A stretch of 64,000 bases of DNA from Streptomyces sp. R28 (GCF_041052385.1 NZ_CP163439.1:9475001-9539000), one strand, 5' to 3'. Counted from the stretch's first letter, positions 44,659 through 54,938 are shown. Numbers and translations: made by a program. The notes: generated by a model from the sequence alone, not told the origin.

Positions 44659-45450
44659 CTACCGCTTCTTCTCTTCCGTCTCTTCCGTCCGATTCCGGCG
44701 AAGCAGATAGGTGTCCATGATCCAGCCCTTGCGCTCCCGGGCCTCGGCGCGCAGCCGCTCGATGCGGGGCGCGGCCTCGGCGATCGGGCCGGAGGCGAGG
44801 ATCTCGTCCTGGGTGCCGATGTACGCGCCCCAGTAGATGTCGATGTCCTGGTCGGCGTACTGCCGGAAGACCTGGTGGGCGTCGAGCATCACCACCACGT
44901 CGTCCACGCCGTCCGGGAAGCCCTCGGCCAGCCGTCGGCCGGTGGTGATCTGCACGGGCCGGGCGACCCGGTTGAGCCCCGTCCGATGCCGGGCGACGAG
45001 GGCCGAGACACTGCTGATGCCGGGCACGACGTCGTACTCGAAGTCCACGGCGCCCTTGTCCAGGACCTCCTCCAGGATTCCGAGCGTGCTGTCGTACAGC
45101 GCGGGATCACCCCACACCAGGAACGCGCCGGTCTCGTCCGCGCCCAGCTCCTCGGCGATCAGCCGCTCGTAGATCCCGGCGCGGGCACTGCGCCAGTCCC
45201 CGACGGCCGGGGAGTACGCGGCGCCCCCCGCCGACCGGTCCCGATCCGGATCCCGCGCCTCGACCACCCGGTATGTCCCCTGCGGTATGTGCGCGTCCAG
45301 CATGTCCCGGCGCAACTGCGTGAGGTCGGACTTCACCTCGCCCTTGTCGAGGATGAAGAACACGTCCGTACTCCGCAGCGCCCTGACCGCCTGCAGCGTC
45401 AGCTGCTCCGGGTCGCCCGCGCCGATACCGATGACATGAATCTTTCGCAC
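44659..45450 (-). CDS. cobF: Precorrin-6A synthase (deacetylating)
   Basis: SAM-dependent methyltransferase of aerobic B12 synthesis that methylates C1 of precorrin-5 with loss of acetate, 263 residues. The N-terminal KIHVIGIGAGDPEQLTLQAV and LVWGDPALYDST are tetrapyrrole methylase motifs. YDVVPGISSVSALVARH and IMDTYLLRRNR are CobF-like. The GTG start at 45450 precedes residues RKIHVIGIG. CobF exists only in the aerobic pathway, which fits the aerobic lifestyle. cobK is 2.3 kb away on the opposite strand. Confidence 0.94.
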   Translation of the reverse strand: MRKIHVIGIGAGDPEQLTLQAVRALRSTDVFFILDKGEVKSDLTQLRRDMLDAHIPQGTYRVVEARDPDRDRSAGGAAYSPAVGDWRSARAGIYERLIAEELGADETGAFLVWGDPALYDSTLGILEEVLDKGAVDFEYDVVPGISSVSALVARHRTGLNRVARPVQITTGRRLAEGFPDGVDDVVVMLDAHQVFRQYADQDIDIYWGAYIGTQDEILASGPIAEAAPRIERLRAEARERKGWIMDTYLLRRNRTEETEEKKR

Positions 45451-45661
45451 GCCCCGAGTCTGCCGCACGCCACTGACAACGCGGACACCGCATCCATGCC
45501 GCCGGCGCCGAGGGCTCGAAAGACGAGGGCTCGAAAGAGGTGGGGCGGGACTTGCAGCCGCGGTGCGCTGCGCGGCGGACGGACCCATGCGCTCCGCGCC
45601 CGCGCGTGCTGCACGCACGCCCCGATCGGCAGAGCACCCCCGCCCGCATCCCCATCCCCCT

Positions 45662-46198
45662 CTACGCCTGCCCGCGCAGCCTCGGCGCCCGCTCCCGCGC
45701 ATCCACGGTCTCGTCGCCCGCCTCCACGACTCCCGCCAGCTCCCGAGCCCACGCGACCAGCCCCGCGAGATCCATCCCGTACGGCCGCTGCCGCCCGGCA
45801 CCCGACGCCCACTCCTCCACAGCCCCGGCCCCGCGACGCAGCAACCTCGCCCCACCGGTCACGTTCCCGCGGGCCGAGTGGGTGAGGCCCACCGCGAGCT
45901 GGGCCAGCGAGCGCCACAGGGCCCGCTCCTCCGGCGGGCCCGTCTTCCAGGCGTCCTCGAAGACCTCGTGCGCATGGAACGGTTTCCCAGCGTCCAGCAG
46001 CTGCTGGGCCTCGACGACGCTCTGCTCCGGGGTGCGTACCAGGCCCTCGGGCTGGCGGGCGACGCCGTCCGTGCCGTAGGGGAGAGGGCGCCCGAGACCG
46101 TCCCGGGGGCGCGCGTTGCGTGCCCGGCCCTCGCTGTCCCGGTCCCGTGCGTCGGTCTGCCGTCCTGACGGTGTGGTGGCCATGCACCGATTGTCCAT
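45662..46198 (-). CDS. DUF309 family protein
   Basis: Protein of 178 residues (ATG 46198 after GGGGGAC; ATG 46183 is an alternative). After a 50-residue Arg/Asp-rich N-terminus it has AQQLLDAGKPFHAHEVFEDA followed by WRSLAQLAVGLTHSARG, the DUF309 helical motif with FHAHEVFE. Function unknown. It diverges from tRNA-Pro; the two are about 100 bases apart. Confidence 0.88.
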   Translation of the reverse strand: MDNRCMATTPSGRQTDARDRDSEGRARNARPRDGLGRPLPYGTDGVARQPEGLVRTPEQSVVEAQQLLDAGKPFHAHEVFEDAWKTGPPEERALWRSLAQLAVGLTHSARGNVTGGARLLRRGAGAVEEWASGAGRQRPYGMDLAGLVAWARELAGVVEAGDETVDARERAPRLRGQA

Positions 46199-46265
46199 CG
46201 CGCTGTCCGTCCCCCGCCGGACGCCCTTTTCGGCTCGGTCCCCGGCGTGAGGTAAAGTTCTGCAT

Positions 46266-46277
46266 GCGTGATCACGC
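46266..46277. repeat. 12-base perfect palindrome upstream of tRNA-Pro
   Basis: GCGTGATCACGC is a perfect palindrome centred 27 bases before the tRNA. It may be part of the promoter region or a protein site; no partner site was found. Confidence 0.6.
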
Positions 46278-46298
46278 GGTTCGCCGCGCGACAGGCAC

Positions 46299-46372
<74 letters not shown>

Positions 46373-46392
46373 CTTTGCGAAGTCGCAGGTCA

Positions 46393-46425
46393 GGGGTCGT
46401 TTCAGAGAAGATCTGAAGCGGCCCC
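46393..46425 (+). terminator. Intrinsic terminator of tRNA-Pro
   Basis: Two 14-base arms GGGGTCGTTTCAGA and TCTGAAGCGGCCCC pair completely, with two G-T wobbles, across the loop GAAGA. A T-rich run (ATTTTT) follows ten bases later. Confidence 0.85.
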
Positions 46426-46429
46426 TTGG

Positions 46430-46952
46430 TCATTTTTGGGGACCGATTGGGGACCCGCGCACCTGACCGGAAGTGAAGCGCACTTTGACCCGGTCAAGGT
46501 GCGCCATGCGGCCCGTGGGCGTGCGCACGGTGTGTTCCAGGGCCGCGTTCAGGGCTGCTGCCGGCCATGGACAGCTCGTCGGCCGTTGGTCCGGGAACGG
46601 TCCGGATCTTGCTTTGCCCGGGGTGACCGCCCCGGCGGCAGACAGCGGTCGTGCCCTACGGCAACTGCTCGTACGCCCGGCCAGACAGGGGCTCCGGCCA
46701 ACACCGAACCCCCACTGGCTCTGGAAGGAAACGGCTGACCCCGGGCGCTCGCCGAAGGCCCGGCCGACGCCGGGACGGCGAAAAACTTGGTGTGCGGGGC
46801 CGACAGGACCGGGTAACGTCTTGGTCATGTTCTTCCAGACGCCGATTTACGAGTGAGAGCGTGATGGGCCCCTGCTGACGTCCTTCGGCGTCGCCGCGCC
46901 CGTCCCCCACCGATGAATCCGTAGATCACTTCACATCATTCCGGGAGAACCC
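46430..46952. other. Intergenic stretch between tRNA-Pro and DUF6243 gene
   Basis: About 520 bases with no gene I can support. GGGGACC-GATT-GGGGACC is a short direct repeat at about 46437. A promoter for the small DUF6243 gene should lie near 46850-46930. Confidence 0.4.
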
Positions 46953-47162
46953 GTGAGCAAGAACATCAACAACCCCGTGGGCATGGGCGGCGGCCAGCGC
47001 AAGAAGCTGTCCCGCGCCGAACGGCAGAACAACGGTCCGCACCGCAACCTCGACCGCCAGAGTGCCGCCGACCAGAAGGCGGAGCTGGTGCGCAAGATGC
47101 GCGAGAAGGCAGGCGCAGCCGAGGGCGCCGGGGAGACGGGCGACGACACCGCACAGAGCTGA
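46953..47162 (+). CDS. DUF6243 family small protein
   Basis: Small, basic, very polar protein of 69 residues: NPVGMGGGQRKKLSRAERQ then NNGPHRNLDRQSAADQKAEL. This is the DUF6243 pattern found across Streptomyces. The GTG start follows CGGGAGAAC. Function unknown; the composition suggests RNA or DNA contact but nothing more can be said. Confidence 0.9.
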   Translation: MSKNINNPVGMGGGQRKKLSRAERQNNGPHRNLDRQSAADQKAELVRKMREKAGAAEGAGETGDDTAQS

Positions 47163-47194
47163 CGCACCGCCGCCGCAGGGCGGCACCGCACGGG

Positions 47195-47231
47195 GCAGGG
47201 CCCGGACCACGACGCGTGGTCCGGGCCCTGC
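47195..47231. terminator. 16-base-pair hairpin terminator
   Basis: GCAGGGCCCGGACCAC and GTGGTCCGGGCCCTGC pair perfectly over the loop GACGC. It lies 33 bases after the DUF6243 stop. No T-tract, as is usual in Streptomyces. Confidence 0.8.
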
Positions 47232-47623
47232 TGCCGTACCGGGCGGGGCCTGCCCCGCTCAGCTCTCGGCCGGTGTGGGATCCGCGACTTCGTACGCACT
47301 GGGTCCTGCGGAAACGCCGGAATCCGGGCCGCGGTGTGGCAGCAGTGGCGGTTGCAGGTGTGCGGGAATTCTGGACACCGTCGGCGGTGTCGGCGCCCAC
47401 AGGGGCTGCGAGGCGACGATCGCCGCCGTCGGCGTGCGGCTGCAGGCGTACACTGCGGAGAAGATCACGGTTTTAGTCATTTTGACCTCGTAATTCTGGC
47501 AGGAGCGTAGCCAGAACCGCCGGATCCGGCGTCCGATCTGCCCGCAAAGTCCGCAGCAAGTGGCCGTCGGCAGCCTTGGGAGGGCGCGCGCGGAAGAGAT
47601 AGGCGCCAGGAGGACGATTCTCG
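47232..47623. other. Intergenic stretch upstream of the hybrid kinase-phosphatase
   Basis: About 390 bases. An unusually AT-rich island lies at 47468-47498 (CGGTTTTAGTCATTTTGACC) and may be the promoter region of the large gene downstream. No gene seen. Confidence 0.45.
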
Positions 47624-50600
47624 ATGACCCGGCCCGATGACCCGCGCACCGCGGCGGCCCGGATGTTCGCCGAGGCCGGCGCGTTCGGTGAGCTCCTGGC
47701 CGGGATCGACTGGGCGACGACGCCGCTCGGGCCCCCCGAGTCCTGGCCGGGGCCCCTGGTGGACACCCTGCGCCTCATGCTCACCTCTGAGCACGGGATG
47801 GCCCTGTACTGGGGCGCCGAATTCGTCACGCTGTACAACCTGGGCGCCGCACCCATTCCCGGCGCCACACACCCCTGGGCGCTCGGCAAACCCTACAAGG
47901 AGGTGTTCCCCGAGGTCTGGGCCCCCGTGAGTTCCCACTTCCACTATGTGACCGACACCCGCAAGCCCCTGCTGATCCCGGATGAGCCGCTCATCATGGA
48001 GCGCCACGGCTTTTTGGAGCAGTGCTACTTCGACTCCTCCTTCCAGCCCGTGCTGCTGGACGACGGCACCGCCGGCGGCGTGCTGCAGATCCTCACCGAG
48101 ACCACCGGCCGGGTGCTTGGCGAGCGCCGGCTGCGCCTGCTGAGCGAGACCGGCGCCCGCACCGCCGGGCTGCCCACCCCGGACGAGGTCGCCCGCGTCG
48201 TCGCGGAGGTGCTGGGCTCCTATCCCGAGGAGATCCCGTTTCTGGGCCTGTACCTGGCCTCCGAGCCGGGGATGCTGCGGCCGGCGGCCTCCGTCGGGCT
48301 GCGGCCGGCGCCCGAGGCCGCCTCGCTGAGTGCGGCCGACGGGTCGGAGATCGCGACCCGGCTGGCGCAGGTCGTCGCCGACGGTGCCCCTGCCGCGCTG
48401 CCGGCTGCCGCGCTCACCGGCGACAACACCGCCGGGCTCCACGCCGCGGCCTCCCGGCTCCCGGTCGAGCAGGCGCTGGCTCTGCCGCTGGACTGTGCGG
48501 GGCAGGTGGGAGGCGTCCTGGTGGTGGGCGTCAACCCCTGCTTCCCACCGGCCGGGGCCTACCGGGACTTTTTGGAGGTGCTCGCCGCCGCCGTGGCCGG
48601 GGCGCTGACGGCCGCGCTCGCCCACGACGAGCAGCGGCGGCGGGCGGAGGCGCTGGCCGAGCTGGACCGGGCCAAGACCACCTTCTTCGCCAACGTCAGC
48701 CACGAGTTGCGCACCCCGCTCACCCTGCTCCTGGGCCCGCTCCAGCAGGCCCTGGCCGACGAGGACCGGCCCGAGCGGCGCGAGCAGCTGGAGCTGGCCG
48801 AGCGCGGCGCGCTGCGCCTGCTGAAGCAGGTCAACACCCTCCTGGACGTCGCCAGGGCCGGGGCCGGACAGATGCGCCCGGCCTTCGAGCCGGTCGACCT
48901 CGCCGGTGCCACGGCCGAGCTGGCCGGGGTGTTCCGCTCCGCTTTCGAAGCGGCCGGGCTGACGCTGGAGGTGGACTGCCCGCCGCTGCCCAAGCCGGTG
49001 TCCCTGGACCGGGAGATGTGGGAGAAGATCATCCTCAACCTGCTCAGTAACGCACTGAAGTTCACCTTCACCGGCGGCGCCCGGGTGCGGGTGGCCGCGG
49101 CCGGCGACTGGGCCCGGCTGACCCTGACCGACACCGGCACCGGAATTCCCGCTGACGAGCTGCCGCGCCTGTTCGAGCGCTTCCACCGGGTCCGCGGCGC
49201 CCGCTCCCGCTCCCACGAGGGCAGCGGCCTCGGCCTGGTGCTGGTGAAGGACCTGGTGGAAGCGCACGGCGGCACCGTCGGCGTGGACAGCCGGCTCGGC
49301 CAGGGCACCACCGTCACCGTGGACCTCCCCTTCGCCGCCGCCCCCCGGCCCCGCCCGGACCCGCCCGCGGCCGGCGCCGGATCCCCCGGGGAAGGCGGAG
49401 GCGGCAGGCCCGGCCGCGCCGCGGCCTATGTGGACGAGGCGCTGGGCTGGCTGGCGGCCGCCCCCGTCCCCGCCGCGGCCACCCCCGCGGCACGCACCCC
49501 GCACGCCCCCGCGACCCACGATGCCCCCCACGGCCCCGGCCCGCACGAAACCGACCGCCCCCACCCGGCCCGCCTGCTGGTCGTCGACGACAACGCCGAC
49601 ATGCGCGCCTACCTCACCCAGCTCCTGCAGCCCGACTACGACGTGCTGCTCGCCGCCGACGGCCGGGCCGCCCTGGACTTGGCCCTGGCGCAGCCGGTGG
49701 AGCTGGTGCTCAGCGACGTGATGATGCCCCGCATGGACGGCTTCGAGCTGGTCCGGGCGCTGCGCGCCGACCCGCGCACCGCCCGTCTGCCCATCGTCCT
49801 GCTCACCGCCCGCGCCGGCGAGGAGGAATCCGTGCAGGGCCGGCAGGCCGGCGCCGACGACTACCTGGCCAAACCCTTCTCAGCGCGCCAGCTGCTGGCG
49901 CGTGTCCGCACCGGGTTGGAACTGTCCCGGCTGCGTGAACAGGTCCTGACCGAGACCCGCAACCAGCTGGCCGTGCTGGCCACCCTGGCCGACGCGGGCC
50001 TGCGGCTGTCCGCCACCCTCGACCCGGACCAGATACTGCAGACTGCCGGACAGATCCTGCTGCCCGACTTCGCCGACCAGATCAGCATCTACCTCACCGC
50101 CGCGGCACCCGCCCCGGCGCAGTCGCCCCCGGCATACATCGCGGGCACCCCTCTTCTTGCCCGCGAGGCCCTGGCCACCGCCGCCACCCACGCGATCAAC
50201 GGCACTGCCCCAGCCCCAGCCGGCCCGCACCCGGCGCCCGCCGCCGTGCTGGCCCTGCCGCTGCACGCCCACGACCAGACACTGGGGGCCCTGGTACTGG
50301 TCCGGCACACCGACTACTCCGCGGTCGAGCACAAGTATCTGGAGAACCTCGCCCACCGCCTGGCCCTGGCCTACGACAACGCCACCAGGTACCACAACGA
50401 GCGTCGCCTCGCCCTGACCCTGCAGCGCGCCCTGCTGCCCCACCGCCTGCCCCAGGTGCCCGGGGTGCGCCTGGCCACCCACTACCGGGCCAGCAACCGC
50501 GGCGCCGAGGTCGGCGGCGACTGGTACGACGTGCTCGCACTGCCCGACGGTGCCGTGGGGCTGGCCATCGGCGACGTCATGGGCCACGACGTGGAAGCCG

Positions 50601-51172
50601 CCACCGTGATGGGCCAACTCCGCTCCGCCCTGCACAGCCTCGCGATGGAGGGCGCCGGCCCGGCCCAGGTGCTGGCCAGGCTGGACGCCTACCTGCAGTC
50701 GCTCGACATCGAACGCTTCGCCACCTGCCTGTACGCGGTCTACAACCCACACCGCCACCGCCTGCGCTACGCCGCCAGCGGGCACCTACCGCCCTTGCTG
50801 GTAGCCGCCGACACCGCCTACCTGGAGCTGCCCCCGGCGCTGCCGCTGGGACTGGGCAGCACCCCGGTCGACCGTGAGGTTGCGTTCCCGCCCGGCACCA
50901 GCCTGCTGCTGTACACCGACGGCCTGGTGGAAAACCGGGCGCTGTCCCTGGACGACTGCCTGGCGGCCCTGCGCCAGACCTGCGGCGCGCTCCCCGTCGC
51001 CGCCCGCACCGACCCCCAGCAGATCATTGAACGGGCCCTGGAGCTGCTGAACGCCCCCGACCGGGTCGACGACGACGCCGCCCTGCTCGCCGCCACTGCC
51101 GAGCCATCGTGGCGAACCGGCGACCCGCAGGCTGACGGAACGGCCATCCAAACCGACCGCTACTACGCGTAG
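47624..51172 (+). CDS. Hybrid histidine kinase / receiver / SpoIIE (PP2C) phosphatase
   Basis: Single polypeptide of 1182 residues with signalling modules in this order. A PAS-like sensor (about 15-165, DWATTPLGPPESWP) is followed by GAF-like region 1 (about 180-340). The HisKA domain has FANVSHELRTPLTLLLGPL (His near 360), then HATPase_c (about 455-570, SGLGLVLVKDLVEAHGG). A receiver follows (about 647-765, LLVVDDNADM and the phospho-Asp in LVLSDVMMPRMDG near 698), then GAF-like region 2 (about 790-925). The SpoIIE/PP2C phosphatase (about 935-1155) has VGGDWYDVLALP and LAIGDVMGHDVEAA. YTDGLVENR follows. A kinase and a Ser/Thr phosphatase in one chain could join a His-Asp relay to an anti-anti-sigma switch. 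No anti-sigma or STAS partner is adjacent. Confidence 0.93.
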   Translation: MTRPDDPRTAAARMFAEAGAFGELLAGIDWATTPLGPPESWPGPLVDTLRLMLTSEHGMALYWGAEFVTLYNLGAAPIPGATHPWALGKPYKEVFPEVWAPVSSHFHYVTDTRKPLLIPDEPLIMERHGFLEQCYFDSSFQPVLLDDGTAGGVLQILTETTGRVLGERRLRLLSETGARTAGLPTPDEVARVVAEVLGSYPEEIPFLGLYLASEPGMLRPAASVGLRPAPEAASLSAADGSEIATRLAQVVADGAPAALPAAALTGDNTAGLHAAASRLPVEQALALPLDCAGQVGGVLVVGVNPCFPPAGAYRDFLEVLAAAVAGALTAALAHDEQRRRAEALAELDRAKTTFFANVSHELRTPLTLLLGPLQQALADEDRPERREQLELAERGALRLLKQVNTLLDVARAGAGQMRPAFEPVDLAGATAELAGVFRSAFEAAGLTLEVDCPPLPKPVSLDREMWEKIILNLLSNALKFTFTGGARVRVAAAGDWARLTLTDTGTGIPADELPRLFERFHRVRGARSRSHEGSGLGLVLVKDLVEAHGGTVGVDSRLGQGTTVTVDLPFAAAPRPRPDPPAAGAGSPGEGGGGRPGRAAAYVDEALGWLAAAPVPAAATPAARTPHAPATHDAPHGPGPHETDRPHPARLLVVDDNADMRAYLTQLLQPDYDVLLAADGRAALDLALAQPVELVLSDVMMPRMDGFELVRALRADPRTARLPIVLLTARAGEEESVQGRQAGADDYLAKPFSARQLLARVRTGLELSRLREQVLTETRNQLAVLATLADAGLRLSATLDPDQILQTAGQILLPDFADQISIYLTAAAPAPAQSPPAYIAGTPLLAREALATAATHAINGTAPAPAGPHPAPAAVLALPLHAHDQTLGALVLVRHTDYSAVEHKYLENLAHRLALAYDNATRYHNERRLALTLQRALLPHRLPQVPGVRLATHYRASNRGAEVGGDWYDVLALPDGAVGLAIGDVMGHDVEAATVMGQLRSALHSLAMEGAGPAQVLARLDAYLQSLDIERFATCLYAVYNPHRHRLRYAASGHLPPLLVAADTAYLELPPALPLGLGSTPVDREVAFPPGTSLLLYTDGLVENRALSLDDCLAALRQTCGALPVAARTDPQQIIERALELLNAPDRVDDDAALLAATAEPSWRTGDPQADGTAIQTDRYYA

Positions 51173-51371
51173 GCATTGTTATTGATCTTCCTACGGGGAC
51201 AATCCGCTCCTGGGCGAGGTCGAGCAGCAGGCGGTCCGGCAGGCTGTAGTGGATCACCGTCCCTGAGGGTCAAGGAGTTGTCCTCGCGGGCGAGAGCCGG
51301 TGAGGGCCCTTTTCGTGTGGGGTCGGTCGGGGCGCGCGCCGTCCGCGGTGACGGTGGGGTAAGGCTCGCTC

Positions 51372-51740
51372 ATGACCTTCAAGAGTCCTGTTCAGCGGGG
51401 TGGCCCGGGGCGTGGGCGGTTCGACCAGTTCGCGCAGTACGCCTCCAACTTCACGAGCTCGCCGCTGTTCTACCTGGTCTGCCTGATCCTCGTCGGCTTC
51501 TTCATCGCCTCCAGCGCGGCGCACATGGCGATCGAGGTGGTCCTGCTCGCGGGCGGGGCCATGACCGCGGTGACGCTGCTGCTCCTGGCCCTGCTGAAGA
51601 ACGCCGAGATGCGCGCCGAACACGCGATCCAGCGCAAGCTCGACGCGATCGCCGAGGCCCTGGTGGACGTGCACAAGGGCGAGCAGAGCGAGGCCGTCGA
51701 CAGACTGAGGGATGCGATCCGGATGGAGGAAGAGACCTGA
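51372..51740 (+). CDS. Small membrane protein, low-affinity iron permease-like
   Basis: Protein of 122 residues with two hydrophobic helices (LFYLVCLILVGFFIA, and VLLAGGAMTAVTLLLLALL) followed by an amphipathic tail NAEMRAEHAIQRKLDAIAEA. The tail and helix order resemble the PF04120 low-affinity iron permease group, where a QNxxxR..QLKLDEL motif follows the last helix. Ion transport is not proven. It stands alone before the hydrogenase maturation operon. Confidence 0.75.
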   Translation: MTFKSPVQRGGPGRGRFDQFAQYASNFTSSPLFYLVCLILVGFFIASSAAHMAIEVVLLAGGAMTAVTLLLLALLKNAEMRAEHAIQRKLDAIAEALVDVHKGEQSEAVDRLRDAIRMEEET

Positions 51741-51806
51741 CCGAAGGGGGCGAAACGCCGCCGTGATCCTTTCCGGGTCCCCGGAAACCGGCGAGCATGC
51801 CATGTC

Positions 51807-53531
51807 ATGAACATTTTGCTCGTCGCCAGCGCGTTCAACAGCCTGTCCCAGCGTGTGTACGCCGAACTGGCGGACCTCGGGCACCAAGTGGACGTCGTCC
51901 TCGCCTCACACGGCCCCGAAGCGGTCCGCGCCGCCGTGCACGAGACGCGCCCGGAGCTGATCATCGCTCCGATGCTGAAGACGGCGCTCCCCGAGGACGT
52001 ATGGCGGGAACACACCTGTCTCGTCGTGCACCCGGGACCGCCCGGCGACCGCGGTCCCTCCTCCCTGGACTGGGCGATCGCCGAGGAGGCGCCGCACTGG
52101 GGAGTGACGGTGCTCCAGGCCGAGGCGGGGATGGACGCGGGCGACATCTGGGCGTCCGAGCCGTTCCCGGTGCCACCGGTGGGCAAGAGCGACCTCTACC
52201 GCAACGAGGCCTCCGACGCCGCCTCGGCCGCCGTCCTGCTGGCCGTGCGGCGGTACGCCGACGGTTCGTTCAAGCCGCGCCCGCAGAGCGATCCCGAGGT
52301 CGCGGTGGTGTGGCGCGACTTCTTCCGGCAGGAGCAGCGGAGGATCGACTGGGGGAGGGACAGCACCGAGGTGGTGCTGCGCAAGCTGCGCGGGGGCGAC
52401 TCACAGCCCGGCGTGCTGGACGAGATCCTCGGCCGGGAGGTGTTCCTGCACGGCGGGCATCTCGAGGACCGGCTGCGCGGACGGCCCGGTGAGCTGCTCG
52501 CCACGCGGGCCGGGGCGGTCTGCCGGGCCACCCGGGACGGCGCGGTGTGGATCCCGGAACTGCGCCCCCGAAAGAGCTCCGGCGACCCCGCGCCGTTCCG
52601 CCGCCCGGCGGCCTCCGTGCTCGCGTCCTTCGCGGCCGACGGTGCCTTCAGCAGGGGCGGTCCGCACCGGCTGCCGGAGGACAAGGCCCCGCTCGAACTG
52701 CCCGCCGGCCGGCGCACCTGGACCGACATCCGCTACCGGCAGCAGGGCGACATCGGCTTCTTGACCTTCTCCTTCCCCGGTGGCGCGATGAGCACCGACC
52801 AGTGCCGCAGGCTGCTCGCCGCCTACCGGTACGCCCTCGCCCGCCCCACCTCGGTGCTGGTCCTCGGCGGAGTGCGGGACTTCTTCTCCAACGGCATCCA
52901 TCTGAACGTCATCGAGGCGGCCGCCGACCCGGCCGGTGAGTCCTGGGCGAATCTCAACGCCATGGACGACCTGGTCGACGCGGTCCTGCGCACCACCGAC
53001 CGGCTGGTGGTGGCGGCGCTCGGCGGCAACGCGGCGGCCGGCGGCCTGATGCTCGCTCTGGCCGCCGACGAGGTGTGGTGCCGCGCGGGCGCCGTCCTCA
53101 ACCCGCACTACCGGCGGATGGGCCTGTACGGATCGGAGTACTGGACCTACACGCTGCCGCGCCGCGTCGGAGCGGAGACGGCCCGGCGGCTGGTGCACGA
53201 GGCGCTGCCCGTGAGCGCCGCCACGGCCGCGCGGATCGGACTGGTGGACCGGCTGGTACCGGTCGCGGCACAGGAATTCGCCGCCGAGACCGAGCGCCGG
53301 GCGGCCGCCCTCGCCGCCGCCCCCGACCTCGCGCGCCGGATCGCCGCGAAGGCTTCGGCACGCCAGGCGGACGAGGAACAGCGACCGCTCGCGGACTACC
53401 GGCGGGCCGAACTCGCCCGGATGCGCGCCATCTTCTTCGATCCGCAGGCTCCGTACCACGCCCTGCGCTCGGCCTTCGTGCGCAAGCAGCCGGGCGGCTC
53501 CGACCGGCCGCTGAGCGGGGGCGCGCGATGA
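51807..53531 (+). CDS. hypX: Hydrogenase maturation protein HypX (CO-forming)
   Basis: Two-domain protein of 574 residues that, in the aerobic pathway, makes the active-site CO ligand from formyl-tetrahydrofolate. The N-terminal formyltransferase-like domain (about 1-230) has VVHPGPPGDRGPSSLDWAI. The C-terminal enoyl-CoA hydratase-like domain (about 300-545) has VLVLGGVRDFFSNGIHLNVI and ALGGNAAAGGLMLALAADE, the oxyanion-hole region. HypX is found in organisms that build [NiFe]-hydrogenase in air. It is first in a seven-gene maturation operon and overlaps the protease gene by ATGA. Confidence 0.94.
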   Translation: MNILLVASAFNSLSQRVYAELADLGHQVDVVLASHGPEAVRAAVHETRPELIIAPMLKTALPEDVWREHTCLVVHPGPPGDRGPSSLDWAIAEEAPHWGVTVLQAEAGMDAGDIWASEPFPVPPVGKSDLYRNEASDAASAAVLLAVRRYADGSFKPRPQSDPEVAVVWRDFFRQEQRRIDWGRDSTEVVLRKLRGGDSQPGVLDEILGREVFLHGGHLEDRLRGRPGELLATRAGAVCRATRDGAVWIPELRPRKSSGDPAPFRRPAASVLASFAADGAFSRGGPHRLPEDKAPLELPAGRRTWTDIRYRQQGDIGFLTFSFPGGAMSTDQCRRLLAAYRYALARPTSVLVLGGVRDFFSNGIHLNVIEAAADPAGESWANLNAMDDLVDAVLRTTDRLVVAALGGNAAAGGLMLALAADEVWCRAGAVLNPHYRRMGLYGSEYWTYTLPRRVGAETARRLVHEALPVSAATAARIGLVDRLVPVAAQEFAAETERRAAALAAAPDLARRIAAKASARQADEEQRPLADYRRAELARMRAIFFDPQAPYHALRSAFVRKQPGGSDRPLSGGAR

Positions 53532-54124
53532 CCCGCGGCGGTGCGCGCCTGCTGGTGGCGGGCGTCGGCAACATCTTCCTCGCGGACGACGCCTTCGGCC
53601 CCGAGGTCGTCCGCGCCCTGGAACAGCGCCCGCTGCCGCCCGAGGTGCGGGTACGGGACTACGGCATCCGCGGCCTGGACCTCGCGTACGAGCTGCTGGA
53701 CGGCTACGTCACCGCCGTTCTGGTCGACGCGGCCGAACGGGGCCACCCACCCGGCACGCTGTCCCTGATCGAGCCGGAACTTCCCGACGGTGCCCGGGCC
53801 GCGGCCCCGCCCGAGGCGCACGGCATGGACCCGGCGAAGGTCCTCGCCCTGGCCGCCCTCCTGGGCGACGGGCCGCTGCCGCGTGTCCTCGTGCTCGCCT
53901 GCGAACCCCAGGTGAGGCCGCGCGACGACGAGGACATCGTCCCGGGCCTCAGCACACCGGTCAGGGAGGCGGTCGACCGCGCCGTCGAGGCCCTGCACGC
54001 CATGGTCCCCGCGCTGCTCGCCGATCCGGCGTCCACACCCCCGTTGAGCCGCCCGGAGGAATCCGCGGCCCCCTCCGCGGCCGGGCTCGCCTGCCCTGCG
54101 GTCCACGGCGTCGAGGATCGATAG
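53528..54124 (+). CDS. Hydrogenase maturation endopeptidase, HyaD/HupD type
   Basis: Nickel-dependent protease (198 residues) that removes the C-terminal peptide of the large subunit after Ni insertion. VAGVGNIFLADDAFGPEVV carries the conserved Asp, and GIRGLDLAYELLDG and LVDAAERGHPPGTL follow. DPAKVLALAALLG is the His-region equivalent, here with HGMDPAKV. The last 35 residues are Pro/Ala-rich. Its target is encoded at 61818-63611. It is translationally coupled to hypX. Confidence 0.93.
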   Translation: MTRGGARLLVAGVGNIFLADDAFGPEVVRALEQRPLPPEVRVRDYGIRGLDLAYELLDGYVTAVLVDAAERGHPPGTLSLIEPELPDGARAAAPPEAHGMDPAKVLALAALLGDGPLPRVLVLACEPQVRPRDDEDIVPGLSTPVREAVDRAVEALHAMVPALLADPASTPPLSRPEESAAPSAAGLACPAVHGVEDR

Positions 54125-54189
54125 CCGCAGACCGGTTTGCGCGGTTTGCTCCCGATACACAGTCGAGTCAGCCGCGAGGAGCAGCGCCC

Positions 54190-54938
<749 letters not shown>

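Noticed and set aside
46430..46828. Minus-strand frame next to tRNA-Pro, first suspected to be an integrase at an attachment site
   Set aside because: No integrase motif (no R-H-R-Y), and no second copy of the tRNA 3' end within the window.
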